The translations under genes were made by a program, and so were the position numbers. Under the pieces are notes generated by a model. It saw nothing but the letters and a program-made list of their open reading frames with translations. It did no database searches and was not told where the DNA came from. Shown one piece after another: positions 17,003 to 26,375 of a stretch of 64,000 nt of DNA. This stretch comes from an uncultured Pelagibacteraceae bacterium (GTDB lineage Bacteria > Pseudomonadota > Alphaproteobacteria > Pelagibacterales > Pelagibacteraceae): positions 1 through 64,000 of the forward strand of contig CACJBW010000003.1 in the NCBI GenBank assembly GCA_902591775.1. The letters run 5' to 3'. Within the stretch, counting starts at the first letter, position 1, and each line of letters starts with the position of its first letter.

Positions 17003-19142
17003 CTTTAACCAACCTTAAGTTTAATTTTTTAGGTTTAATTTTTAGTTTTGCCTTTCCTCTTCCTGATAAACTTGGATTATTCATGAAATAATCATGTGCA
17101 GAAAAAGAATCTTTGCGACTATATTTAATTTTTTGATAATTTCCATCAGGATAAAGTTCCCAGCTCTGATTCGTGTCTAGATAATTGGCCATCATTATTT
17201 GGTCTAAAACCTGTTCATGCACAGTTTGATTTTCAATTGGCACGAGAAGTTCGACTCTTCTATCTAGATTTCTTGGCATCAAATCTGCAGATGAAATATA
17301 AACTTTTGCATTTCTGTTGGGCATAACTTTTCCATTTGCAAAACAATAAATTCTTGAGTGTTCAAGAAATCTTCCAATGATACTTTTTACAGTAATATTT
17401 TCCGATTTATTTTTAATACCAGGTCTTAAACAACATACACCTCTTACAAATAAAGAGACTTTTACACCGACACTAGAAGCCTCATAAAATTTATCAATTA
17501 TTTGTGGATCAACTAATGAATTCATTTTAGCCCAAATCTCAGCGTGTTTCCCTTTTTTTGCATTACTTATTTCCTTATCTATATTCTGATTTAAAGTTTT
17601 TCTTAAATTTACAGGTGAAATGGAAATTTTATTTAAATTTTTTGGTTTAGAATATCCAGTCACGTAATTGTAGAATTTTTCTACATCTGTAGCCATTTTT
17701 TTATCAGAGCTAAATAGAGATAAGTCTGTGTATATTTTTGCATTTACAGGATGATAATTGCCAGTGCCCAAATGGAAATATGTTTGAATTTTACCACCCT
17801 CACGTCGATGTATTAGTGATGATTTAGCATGTGTTTTGTATTTTGCAAAACCATAAACAATTTGAACTCCAGCTTTTTCAAGACTTCTTGCCAGCTGTAT
17901 ATTTGCTTCTTCATCAAATCTGGCTTTGATTTCAATTAAAGCAGTAACTGTTTTGCCATTTTCGGAAGCGCTAATTAATGCTTTAACAATTGGTGAATCT
18001 AAAGTAGTCCTATACAATGTTTGTTTAATAGCAATTACTTTTTTATCTATAGCCGCTTGATTTAAAAATTCAATTACAGCATCAAAAGTTTCAAATGGAT
18101 GATGAACTATTAGGTCTTTTTTCTTAATTGTCTCAAAAAAATTATTATTGTATTCTTTTAATCTTTCTACGTCTCTTGGTGTAAAGTTTTTAAATTTTAA
18201 TTTAGAATTTTTAATTTTACAAATTTGGTCTATATCCTGGATTCCAACTAAACCTGCTACTTCATAAATATAATTTGGATTAATTTCTAATTTATTTGTT
18301 ATAAATTTTATAAGTTCTTTGTCGCTTTTTTCTAAAATTTCTAATCTAACAATATCACCAGTTCTTCTTCGCTTTAATGCTAGTTCAAATGATCTGACTA
18401 AATCCTCAGCCTCTTCTTGAATTTCTACATCACTATCTCTTATTACTCTAAATATCATTTTCTTTTCTAATAAATGATCTGGAAAAATTTCAGAGGCAAA
18501 GTAACCAATAACATCGTCTAGAACTAAAAATTTCTTAAATGATTTTCCTCCATCTATTTCAATAAATCTTGATAAAGCTTTAGGAATTACGATAATTGAA
18601 TTAAGAATTCTCTTTTTTTTCTTTTTCTTCAGCTTCATAACTAAAGCTCTACCTTGATTAATAATAAATGGAAAAGGATGAGAAGGATCAATCGCTGATG
18701 GTGTAAGTAGAGGATAAATTTCTTCGTTAAATATTTCTAATAATTTCTTTTTTTCTTTTGTGTTAAGGTTTTCTGGCTTAGTCAATAAAATATTATTTCT
18801 CTTCAGCTGATTTGATAGATTATTAAATATGGTATTTTGTTTATTTAATAGATTTTTTGTATCATTGATAACCATCTCCATCTGTTCTTCAGGCGTTAGT
18901 CCATCTGAACTTAGTGAGTCGACTTCTTGTTTAATTTGACTGTATAGTCCAGCAACTCGAACCATAAAAAATTCATCTAAATTAGAGCCTGCAATAGATA
19001 AAAATTTTACTCTCTCATAAAGAGGATTTTCAATATTTTGCGCCTCTAACAGAACTCTATCGTTAAATTTTAACCATGATAATTCTCTATTTATATAATT
19101 GGATCTAAGCTCTTCTTTGTCTTGTTTTTTTAATGCAGTCAT
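16992..19142 (-). CDS. ppk: Polyphosphate kinase 1 (start re-assigned to MTALKK..)
   Basis: NRELSWLKFNDRVLLEAQ; SNLDEFFMVRVAGL; IKQTLYRTTLDSPIVKALISASENGK; GTGNYHP. Confidence 0.93.
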   Translation of the reverse strand: MTALKKQDKEELRSNYINRELSWLKFNDRVLLEAQNIENPLYERVKFLSIAGSNLDEFFMVRVAGLYSQIKQEVDSLSSDGLTPEEQMEMVINDTKNLLNKQNTIFNNLSNQLKRNNILLTKPENLNTKEKKKLLEIFNEEIYPLLTPSAIDPSHPFPFIINQGRALVMKLKKKKKKRILNSIIVIPKALSRFIEIDGGKSFKKFLVLDDVIGYFASEIFPDHLLEKKMIFRVIRDSDVEIQEEAEDLVRSFELALKRRRTGDIVRLEILEKSDKELIKFITNKLEINPNYIYEVAGLVGIQDIDQICKIKNSKLKFKNFTPRDVERLKEYNNNFFETIKKKDLIVHHPFETFDAVIEFLNQAAIDKKVIAIKQTLYRTTLDSPIVKALISASENGKTVTALIEIKARFDEEANIQLARSLEKAGVQIVYGFAKYKTHAKSSLIHRREGGKIQTYFHLGTGNYHPVNAKIYTDLSLFSSDKKMATDVEKFYNYVTGYSKPKNLNKISISPVNLRKTLNQNIDKEISNAKKGKHAEIWAKMNSLVDPQIIDKFYEASSVGVKVSLFVRGVCCLRPGIKNKSENITVKSIIGRFLEHSRIYCFANGKVMPNRNAKVYISSADLMPRNLDRRVELLVPIENQTVHEQVLDQIMMANYLDTNQSWELYPDGNYQKIKYSRKDSFSAHDYFMNNPSLSGRGKAKLKIKPKKLNLRLVKDGT

Positions 19143-19155
19143 ATATTTAGAATTA

Positions 19156-19671
19156 ATGAGAGAACTATATGTCATGAGACATGCAAAATCTAGTTGGGAA
19201 GACCCAAATTTAAGTGATTTTGAAAGACCACTAAATAAAAGAGGCATCAAAAGTGCAAAAATTATAAGTGAATTTTTTGTTAAAAAAAAATATTCTTTTG
19301 ATTATGTGCTTTTATCTTCATCAAAAAGAACAAAAAAAACTCTAAATTTAATACTGAATAAAATAAATAAACCAAAAAAAATTAAAAGTTCCTCAAAGCT
19401 TTATTTAGTTAATGAAAATGAAATTATAGGGTATATAAAAAATATCCATAAAAGGTTTAAGAAAGTATTGCTAATAAATCATGAACCTGCTCTTAAAAAT
19501 TTAGTTATAAAATTAACTAAAAATAAAGATAATAGTAATTTTAAACTATTAAATTATAAATTCCCAACTTGTGCATTTGCTAAAATAGTTTTCGATACAA
19601 ATGATTGGATAAATATTGAAGAGAAAGGAATTATTTCTGAATTTGTAAGGCCTAAAGATTTAGTTATCTAA
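19156..19671 (+). CDS. SixA-like phosphohistidine phosphatase (histidine phosphatase superfamily)
   Basis: RHG-type motif YVMRHAKSSWEDPNLSDFERPLNKRG; NHEPAL. Confidence 0.85.
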   Translation: MRELYVMRHAKSSWEDPNLSDFERPLNKRGIKSAKIISEFFVKKKYSFDYVLLSSSKRTKKTLNLILNKINKPKKIKSSSKLYLVNENEIIGYIKNIHKRFKKVLLINHEPALKNLVIKLTKNKDNSNFKLLNYKFPTCAFAKIVFDTNDWINIEEKGIISEFVRPKDLVI

Positions 19672-20343
19672 CGAATAGCCTGCAGATCTCACTGTGCGAA
19701 TTAAATTTTCTAATCCACTTACATTTAAAACTTTTCTCAATCTTCTTATGTGAACATCAACCGTTCTACTTTCTACATAAATATTTTCACCCCAAACATT
19801 ATTTAGTAATTGTTCTCTTGAATAAACTCTTTTTGGATTTTTAATAAAAAAATCTAATAATTTAAATTCTGTGGGTCCCAAAATTATTTCCTTATCATTT
19901 CTATAAACTCTTTTTGCTAATCTATCAATTTTAAGGTCTTTAAATTCCACAACATCAGTTGATGACAAAGGTTTAGCCCTTCTTAACAAAGATTTAATTC
20001 TTGCATTTAATTCTTTTTGGCTAAATGGTTTAGTGACGTAATCATCAGCTCCAGTTTCAAATGCTTTTAATTTATCTTCCTCCTCTCCTTTTGCAGTAAG
20101 CATAATAATTGGAATGTCATTATATTTTTTATCCCTTTTTAACTGTTTACATATTTCAACACCTGATAAATCTGGCAACATCCAATCTAATAAGATTAAG
20201 TCTGGCATTTTTTGTTTTATTGATTTTAAAGAGTCCTCTCCATTTTCACTTGAAGAAACCTTATGACCTTCTTTTTCTAAATTATATTTTAATAAGGTTG
20301 AAATTGGCGCCTCATCTTCTGCAATAAATATGTGTGCACTCAT
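19660..20343 (-). CDS. phoB: Phosphate regulon response regulator PhoB
   Basis: REC domain plus OmpR-type winged helix; last gene of the pst-pho cluster. Confidence 0.92.
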   Translation of the reverse strand: MSAHIFIAEDEAPISTLLKYNLEKEGHKVSSSENGEDSLKSIKQKMPDLILLDWMLPDLSGVEICKQLKRDKKYNDIPIIMLTAKGEEEDKLKAFETGADDYVTKPFSQKELNARIKSLLRRAKPLSSTDVVEFKDLKIDRLAKRVYRNDKEIILGPTEFKLLDFFIKNPKRVYSREQLLNNVWGENIYVESRTVDVHIRRLRKVLNVSGLENLIRTVRSAGYSLDN

Positions 20344-21044
20344 TACTTTGTTAATTCTGAATCGCTACCCTTAGGTCTTTCTCCCTCTAAATAATCACCT
20401 GTAACTAGATAAAATACTTGCTCAGCAATGTTGGTTGTATGATCTCCTATCCTTTCAATATTTTTAGTTACAAATAAAAGATGTGAGCCATATTCAATAT
20501 TTTCCATATTTGATTTAAGTAATGAGATGACTTCTTCCATACATTTATTTGTTAAATCATCAACTTGTTCATCACTCTCCCATACTGTTCGAGCTACATC
20601 GCTTGATCTACTTAGATAAGAGTCTAAAACAATTTTTAATTGTTTTTGAACCAAAATGCAGATTCTATTCATTGCTTCAATTAAATTATTTGGCAAATGC
20701 GTATTTATAAGTTTTGTTCTTTTTGCAATATTTTTGGCAAGATCACCTATTCTTTCTAAGTCTGAAGACATCTTTAGAGCTGCAACTGTTTCTCTAAGAT
20801 CCACAGCCATTGGTTGTCTTAAAGCAATTAAATTTACTACCTCATTCTCTATCTGAGACTCAAAATTATCTATAACTACATCTGAATTTATAACATCATC
20901 AGCAAGGTTATGATCATTTGTTGATATTGCTTTCATTGCTTTACCTAAAGCGGTTTCGCAATTTGCCCCCATTTCAACTAAATCATTGTTTAATTTTTTT
21001 AATTGGTCTTCGTAAGATTTTACTGTGTGTGGTTTTTCATTCAT
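20343..21044 (-). CDS. phoU: Phosphate signalling protein PhoU
   Basis: Two PhoU-type helical repeats (LKMSSDLERIGDLAKNIAKR; TKNIERIGDHTTNIAEQV). Confidence 0.95.
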   Translation of the reverse strand: MNEKPHTVKSYEDQLKKLNNDLVEMGANCETALGKAMKAISTNDHNLADDVINSDVVIDNFESQIENEVVNLIALRQPMAVDLRETVAALKMSSDLERIGDLAKNIAKRTKLINTHLPNNLIEAMNRICILVQKQLKIVLDSYLSRSSDVARTVWESDEQVDDLTNKCMEEVISLLKSNMENIEYGSHLLFVTKNIERIGDHTTNIAEQVFYLVTGDYLEGERPKGSDSELTK

Positions 21045-21799
21045 TATCCAAACCTTCCTGTTATGTAATCCTGCGTTTGTTGTTGAGTCGGATTCTTGAA
21101 TATCTTATCAGTAGAACCTACTTCAATCAATTTGCCAAGGTGAAAAAAACCAGTATTTTGAGAGACTCTTGCAGCTTGGGACATTGAGTGAGTAACAATT
21201 ATTATAGTATGTTCCTTTCTTAATTCATCAATTAGCTCCTCTATTTGTGCTGTCGCAATTGGATCAAGAGCTGAACATGGCTCATCCATGAGTATTACCT
21301 CTGGCTTAATTGATATTGTTCTTGCAATACAAAGTCTTTGTTGTTGTCCACCTGATAAACCAGTACCTGGTTCGTGAATTCTGTCTTTTACCTCTTCCCA
21401 AAGTGCTGCTTTTCTCAAACTCTCTTCAACAATATTATCCATTTCACTTTTAGATTGAGCTATCCCATGTATCTCAGGTCCATAAGAAATATTCTCATAA
21501 ATGGTTTTTGGAAAAGGATTTGGTTTTTGAAAAATCATTCCAACTTTTTCTCTAAGCCTTACAACATCTGTATCTTTTTGATTTATGTCATAGTCATTAA
21601 TTTTTACGACACCACTGACTTTACAAATATCGATCACATCATTCATTCTATTTAGACATCTTAAGAATGTTGATTTACCACAACCAGAAGGTCCAATAAG
21701 AGCAGTTACTTTATTTGCTTCGATATCCATATTGATATCAAATAAAGCTTGTTTCGCTCCATAATAGACATCAACATTTTTTGCTTCTATTTTATTCAT
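21044..21799 (-). CDS. pstB: Phosphate ABC transporter ATP-binding protein
   Basis: [39 protein letters not shown]. Confidence 0.96.
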   Translation of the reverse strand: MNKIEAKNVDVYYGAKQALFDINMDIEANKVTALIGPSGCGKSTFLRCLNRMNDVIDICKVSGVVKINDYDINQKDTDVVRLREKVGMIFQKPNPFPKTIYENISYGPEIHGIAQSKSEMDNIVEESLRKAALWEEVKDRIHEPGTGLSGGQQQRLCIARTISIKPEVILMDEPCSALDPIATAQIEELIDELRKEHTIIIVTHSMSQAARVSQNTGFFHLGKLIEVGSTDKIFKNPTQQQTQDYITGRFG

Positions 21800-21802
21800 A
21801 TT

Positions 21803-23071
21803 TTAGTTCCATTTCTTTTCAAATTTATGTCTAATTAATTGTGCTCCTAAATTCATAAAAATTAGGAAAAATAATAATACCATTATGCAAGCAGACACTT
21901 TTTCTACAAATCCTCTTTCGGCACTCTCCGCCCATATATAGATTTGAACAGGCAAGCTAGCTGCTGGATCCATAGGGGTTCCTGGTATTGTGTTAACAAA
22001 AGCAACCATTCCAATTAATATTAAAGGCGCTGTTTCACCTAATGCTTGAGCTAAGCCAATTATAGTACCTGATAAAGTTCCAGGTAAAGCCAATGGCACG
22101 GTATGATGCATCGTCGTTTGCATTCTGCTAGCTCCCATTGCTAAAGCTGCTTCTCTTATACTGGGTGGAACAGCCTTCAATGATGCTCTGGCTGCTATTA
22201 TAATTGTTGGAAGAGTCATTAATGAAAGGGTTATACCTCCAACTAAGGGTGTTGATCTAGGTAAACCAAATACAGCCAATAAAACACCTAATCCTAATAA
22301 TCCAAAAACAATTGAAGGAACTGCTGCTAGATTATTGATATTTACTTCAATAAAATCTGTAAATCTATTTTTTGGTGCAAATTCTTCTAGATAAACTGCA
22401 GCTAGTAAGGCAACAGGAAAGGCAATTGACAGACAGACAAGTATGGAAAATAATGAACCCATAAATGAGCTTGCTATTCCCGCTAACTCAGCTTCTCTAG
22501 AATCAGCATTTGTAAAAAAACTGGCATTAAATTCACTTATAACTCTTCCATCTTCATTTAATTTATCAAAAATTTTTAATTGATAATCAGATGCTCTTCT
22601 TCTATTTTCAGGTATATCTCTTGGATAATTTCCTTTAAATACTTGATCTAAGTCGTCAGAGGCTGTTAATTTTACATCAACTGTTTTTCCAAAGCTATCA
22701 GGATTGTCTAGAAGATAATATTTTAATTCTCTCTCAAAAGTAAATGCAAACATTTTTTTTAATTCCATAATTTGATCCTCACTTGCGTCTGGATCGAGAG
22801 TGATAAATGTTTCTATCCCAAACTCATAAAAGTCTGCATCATTAATATCTTCGGTTGTTGGTTTTTTATCTGGATCCAAATATAATAAATCTGCATTATA
22901 ATTGACTGGTATTACCAACCATGTTTTTTGAAATGCTGTGTAACCAGTAGAAAATATCTTTGTTAGAAATACCACTAGAAATAATAAAGCCATAAATATT
23001 GCAGCTTTACCGTAAAATTGAAATCTTTTTTCAGCTTTGTATCTTTTAATTAAACGTTCTTCTTTATTCAT
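21803..23071 (-). CDS. pstA: Phosphate ABC transporter permease PstA (with N-terminal extracytoplasmic insert)
   Basis: PstA permease core; IREAALAMGASRMQTTMHHTVPLALPG. Confidence 0.94.
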   Translation of the reverse strand: MNKEERLIKRYKAEKRFQFYGKAAIFMALLFLVVFLTKIFSTGYTAFQKTWLVIPVNYNADLLYLDPDKKPTTEDINDADFYEFGIETFITLDPDASEDQIMELKKMFAFTFERELKYYLLDNPDSFGKTVDVKLTASDDLDQVFKGNYPRDIPENRRRASDYQLKIFDKLNEDGRVISEFNASFFTNADSREAELAGIASSFMGSLFSILVCLSIAFPVALLAAVYLEEFAPKNRFTDFIEVNINNLAAVPSIVFGLLGLGVLLAVFGLPRSTPLVGGITLSLMTLPTIIIAARASLKAVPPSIREAALAMGASRMQTTMHHTVPLALPGTLSGTIIGLAQALGETAPLILIGMVAFVNTIPGTPMDPAASLPVQIYIWAESAERGFVEKVSACIMVLLFFLIFMNLGAQLIRHKFEKKWN

Positions 23072-24446
23072 ATTTCTCTCTATATTTTTTCACAACAGAT
23101 AAGGCAACAATATTTAAAACTAAAGTAACTATAAATAAACTTAATCCCAATGCAAAAGCTGCTTGGGTTTTCGGATCCCCAAATTGTTGATCACCAATTA
23201 AGATAACAACAATTTGAGCAGTTATTGTTGAAGTGGACTCTAACGGATTAAGAGTTAGGTTTGCTGCCAACCCTGATGCCATTACAACAATCATTGTTTC
23301 ACCAATAGCTCTAGAAACACCTAATAAAATAGATCCAACAATTCCAGGTAAAGCAGCTGGAAAGATTACTCTTTTTATTGTTTCAGATTTTGTTGCTCCC
23401 ATGGCATAGCTACCATCTCTAAGATTTTGAGGAACACTTGTAATTACGTCGTCACTTAAGCTTGATATAAATGGAATAATCATAATTCCCATAACACCAC
23501 CGGCTGCCAGTGCGCTTTCTGCTGACACCTCTAATCCTAATGATAATCCAAGGTCTTTTAAAAAAGGTCCAACTGTTAAAGCAGCAAAAAAACCATAAAC
23601 AACAGTTGGAATTCCTGCTAAAATTTCAATGACAGGTTTCGCATATTGTCTTAAACGTTTGCTCGCATATTCCGCCATATAAATACCACTTAACAAACCA
23701 ATTGGTATTGCAACACACATTGCAATCAAAGCTATAAAAAAGGTGCCTGCAAATATCGGAACCGCACCAAAAGTATCACTATACATTGATGGATCAAGTG
23801 CTTCACTTGCATCTCGAACAAAAGCTTTTGCAGGATACCAGTGCATTCCAAATACAAAATCAAATAGTGGGATAACTTGAAAAAATTCTATTGTTTGAAA
23901 CAAAAGGGAAAAAATAATACCAATGGTTGTTAATATCGCTGCCAGTGATGATAAAAAAAATACTCCTTTAAGAAATATTTCAACTGGTTCTCTTGTTTTA
24001 GTGTTGTTTGAAATCTTTGTATACGCATAACCTGTTGATGCAATTAATAATGATAAAACTATAACGACCTTAGACCACTTTGCTATGTCTCTAAAGTTTA
24101 AATATTTTTCTGCTGATCTTTGTAACTCTGCAGTAAGTTCTCCTGAATACTGGTTTCGAGAAAGTGATTTTACTTTTTCATAAAATAAATTCAACTCTCC
24201 TTCTAGAAGTCCTTGCGAAGAATAATCACTAAGTATAAAAAATCTTACTATGCTAGGTTCAAATATCGACCATAAAGCATACAAAAGAAAAGCAGGTGCG
24301 CCACACCATATAGCAAGATAGTATCCATAAAATTTTGGAAGAGCTGTTAACCGTTTGTTAGATTGAATTAAAATAGCTTTTTTTCTTCCAAAGAAGTAAC
24401 TGGATAAAGCTAAAAGAACGATTGTTAAAAATATTACTGAATTCAA
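23064..24446 (-). CDS. pstC: Phosphate ABC transporter permease PstC (long form)
   Basis: LRDGSYAMGATKSETIKRVIFPAALPGIVGSILLGVSRAIGETMIV. Confidence 0.94.
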   Translation of the reverse strand: MNSVIFLTIVLLALSSYFFGRKKAILIQSNKRLTALPKFYGYYLAIWCGAPAFLLYALWSIFEPSIVRFFILSDYSSQGLLEGELNLFYEKVKSLSRNQYSGELTAELQRSAEKYLNFRDIAKWSKVVIVLSLLIASTGYAYTKISNNTKTREPVEIFLKGVFFLSSLAAILTTIGIIFSLLFQTIEFFQVIPLFDFVFGMHWYPAKAFVRDASEALDPSMYSDTFGAVPIFAGTFFIALIAMCVAIPIGLLSGIYMAEYASKRLRQYAKPVIEILAGIPTVVYGFFAALTVGPFLKDLGLSLGLEVSAESALAAGGVMGIMIIPFISSLSDDVITSVPQNLRDGSYAMGATKSETIKRVIFPAALPGIVGSILLGVSRAIGETMIVVMASGLAANLTLNPLESTSTITAQIVVILIGDQQFGDPKTQAAFALGLSLFIVTLVLNIVALSVVKKYREKYE

Positions 24447-24474
24447 TTATTGGCTCCTTTAGATTTATACAAAA

Positions 24475-24503
24475 AAAAGGGCCCATTTAATAGGGCCCCT
24501 TTT
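24475..24503 (-). terminator. Strong hairpin between pstS and pstC
   Basis: AAAAGGGGCCC-TATTAAAT-GGGCCCTTTT on the minus strand followed by further Ts (one bulge). Confidence 0.75.
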
Positions 24504-24525
24504 GAGTTTATTAACAAATATTATA

Positions 24526-25560
24526 TTACTCCATTGACATTGCAGTAAGAGATTTCGAATTATCTCTAACTGTTCTGTAAGTTTCAGCATCAAGTGGAAC
24601 AAGTCCTATTTCCGCTAAGTAACCTCTTTTACCAATAGCTTTAGTTGTAGTGAATTCTTTTACAAATTCATGTAATCCTGGAATTACACCAACATGAGCT
24701 TTTTTTACGTAAAAGAATAATGGTCTAGCAACAGCATAACTATAGTCTTGGATAGATTCTAATGATGGTTGACCACCTTCTATACTTGCAGCTTGCAATT
24801 TATCTCTTGCAGCTAAAAAGTAACTAAATCCAAAGAAACCAAACATTTCTTTGTCTTCAGATAATTTTTGAATAATTAAACTATCATTCTCTCCAACTTC
24901 AATAGCAGCACCATCTTCTCTGTAAAGTTTTTGTGGTTTTTTGTATTTTTTATTTCCAGCTTCGAAACCTGCTTTGTATAATGCTTTAGCATCTTTAGGC
25001 ATACCTTTTTTCATTACTAACGAATTCCAAGCATCTCTTGTTCCGGATGTTCCTGGGGGAATCATAACTGAAATCTTTTGTTTTGGTAAACTTGGGTCTA
25101 TTTGATCCCATGTTTTGTATATGTTGTCTACTAATTTACCATCAACAACTGAGTGTTTTGCTAAAGCTTTCCAAAGTTGTTCTTTAGTGAAGTTTACTGG
25201 TTCAGCATCAACACTGTATGCTAAAGTAATACCATCGTTACCTATAATAACTTCAACTATTTCATTAACACCATTTTTTTTGCAAAGAGCTTTTTCTTTA
25301 TCTTTCATTGCTCTTGATGCATTTGTTATATCAGGGTGAGCTTCTCCTACACCTGCACAAAATAATTTTGCACCACCACCTGTACCAGTTGACTCGATTA
25401 CTGGTGTTTTAAATCCAGTTTGCCCGAATCTTTCAGCAACTATTGTTGCGTAAGGGAATACAGTAGATGATCCAACTATTTTGATTTGATCTCTTGCTTG
25501 AGCAATAGTGGCAACAGAAATGGCAACTATTGAAGCAAGGACTATAGTTAGTTTTTTCAT
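24526..25560 (-). CDS. pstS: Periplasmic phosphate-binding protein
   Basis: Signal peptide; IKIVGSSTVFPYATIVAERF; STGTGGGAKLFCAGVG; MIPPGTSGTRDAWNSLV. Confidence 0.95.
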   Translation of the reverse strand: MKKLTIVLASIVAISVATIAQARDQIKIVGSSTVFPYATIVAERFGQTGFKTPVIESTGTGGGAKLFCAGVGEAHPDITNASRAMKDKEKALCKKNGVNEIVEVIIGNDGITLAYSVDAEPVNFTKEQLWKALAKHSVVDGKLVDNIYKTWDQIDPSLPKQKISVMIPPGTSGTRDAWNSLVMKKGMPKDAKALYKAGFEAGNKKYKKPQKLYREDGAAIEVGENDSLIIQKLSEDKEMFGFFGFSYFLAARDKLQAASIEGGQPSLESIQDYSYAVARPLFFYVKKAHVGVIPGLHEFVKEFTTTKAIGKRGYLAEIGLVPLDAETYRTVRDNSKSLTAMSME

Positions 25561-25629
25561 TTTTAATATCCTTTCGTGAATTAAATTTAATTAACGACTC
25601 GCTTAATAAATTTTATTGAGGACTCTAGT

Positions 25630-25647
25630 ATTACAAATTTGTTACAG
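25630..25647 (-). promoter_or_regulatory. Pho box CTGTAAC-AAAT-TTGTAAT upstream of pstS
   Basis: 7-4-7 direct repeat 70 bp upstream of the pstS start; weaker third 11-bp repeat (ATTTAACAAAA) 5' of it. Confidence 0.7.
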
Positions 25648-25668
25648 TTTTGTTAAATAGGTAACTTT

Positions 25669-26301
25669 TTAGTTGTATTTTTTAGAGATGATTAAAGTAT
25701 CATTATCTGCAGCTAAATCTCCTCGACAACGAATTGGGCTCACATTTTCACTTAGTGCTAAGCTCTTTGTTGGTCTTAAAGTAACTTCTAGTTGTATCAT
25801 TGATATAAGGTCTTTTACTTGATTTTGATCATATTTCCATGAAGGCCAACTTGTGGGGGTAGAAAAAGTAGTAATTATATAACTTGAGGCCCTATTAAAA
25901 TTATAATTACTCTCATTTTGTTTTCTTAACAAATGATCTCTTACAGAAAAGAAAATATTTTTACATCTATGCATGTCAGACATATAATTTTCTTTTTTTA
26001 AGTTTTTGTTCATTGGGATTGATACAATCAAATCAATTGTATCTCTCCAGAATGAAGTTAAAACCTCAGTATAGATATGATCAACATTTACTTTGTCAGA
26101 TGGAAAATGTTTATTGACAGTGCTTTTCGTATTTTCTAAGTCATTTTTCATTCTAAAAATACCAATATCAAATACAGTAAGTTGTTGGTTTCTTAAAAGT
26201 GTTGTAATGTCTTTTTTATTAGAAACTTCAGAGTAAGAATTTGATATAAAATTAAAAAATAAGTAAGAAAAAATAAAAAAATTTATTATTATTTTTTTCA
26301 T
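25669..26301 (-). CDS. Hypothetical exported protein (210 aa) between phoR and pstS
   Basis: Signal peptide MKKIIINFFIFSYLFFNFISNSYS; no recognised domain. Confidence 0.75.
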   Translation of the reverse strand: MKKIIINFFIFSYLFFNFISNSYSEVSNKKDITTLLRNQQLTVFDIGIFRMKNDLENTKSTVNKHFPSDKVNVDHIYTEVLTSFWRDTIDLIVSIPMNKNLKKENYMSDMHRCKNIFFSVRDHLLRKQNESNYNFNRASSYIITTFSTPTSWPSWKYDQNQVKDLISMIQLEVTLRPTKSLALSENVSPIRCRGDLAADNDTLIISKKYN

Positions 26302-26375
26302 TTAACAACTTTATTGAAAAAATCCGTTATTTACAAATTAAATTATATTGTGAAAATTGTTAAATTATATGAAGT

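Noticed and set aside
19143-19250. N-terminal 36-residue extension of ppk in the ORF track
   Set aside because: Runs into divergent sixA coding sequence; conserved Ppk homology begins after MTALKKQDKEELRSNYINRELSW, so the downstream start was used.
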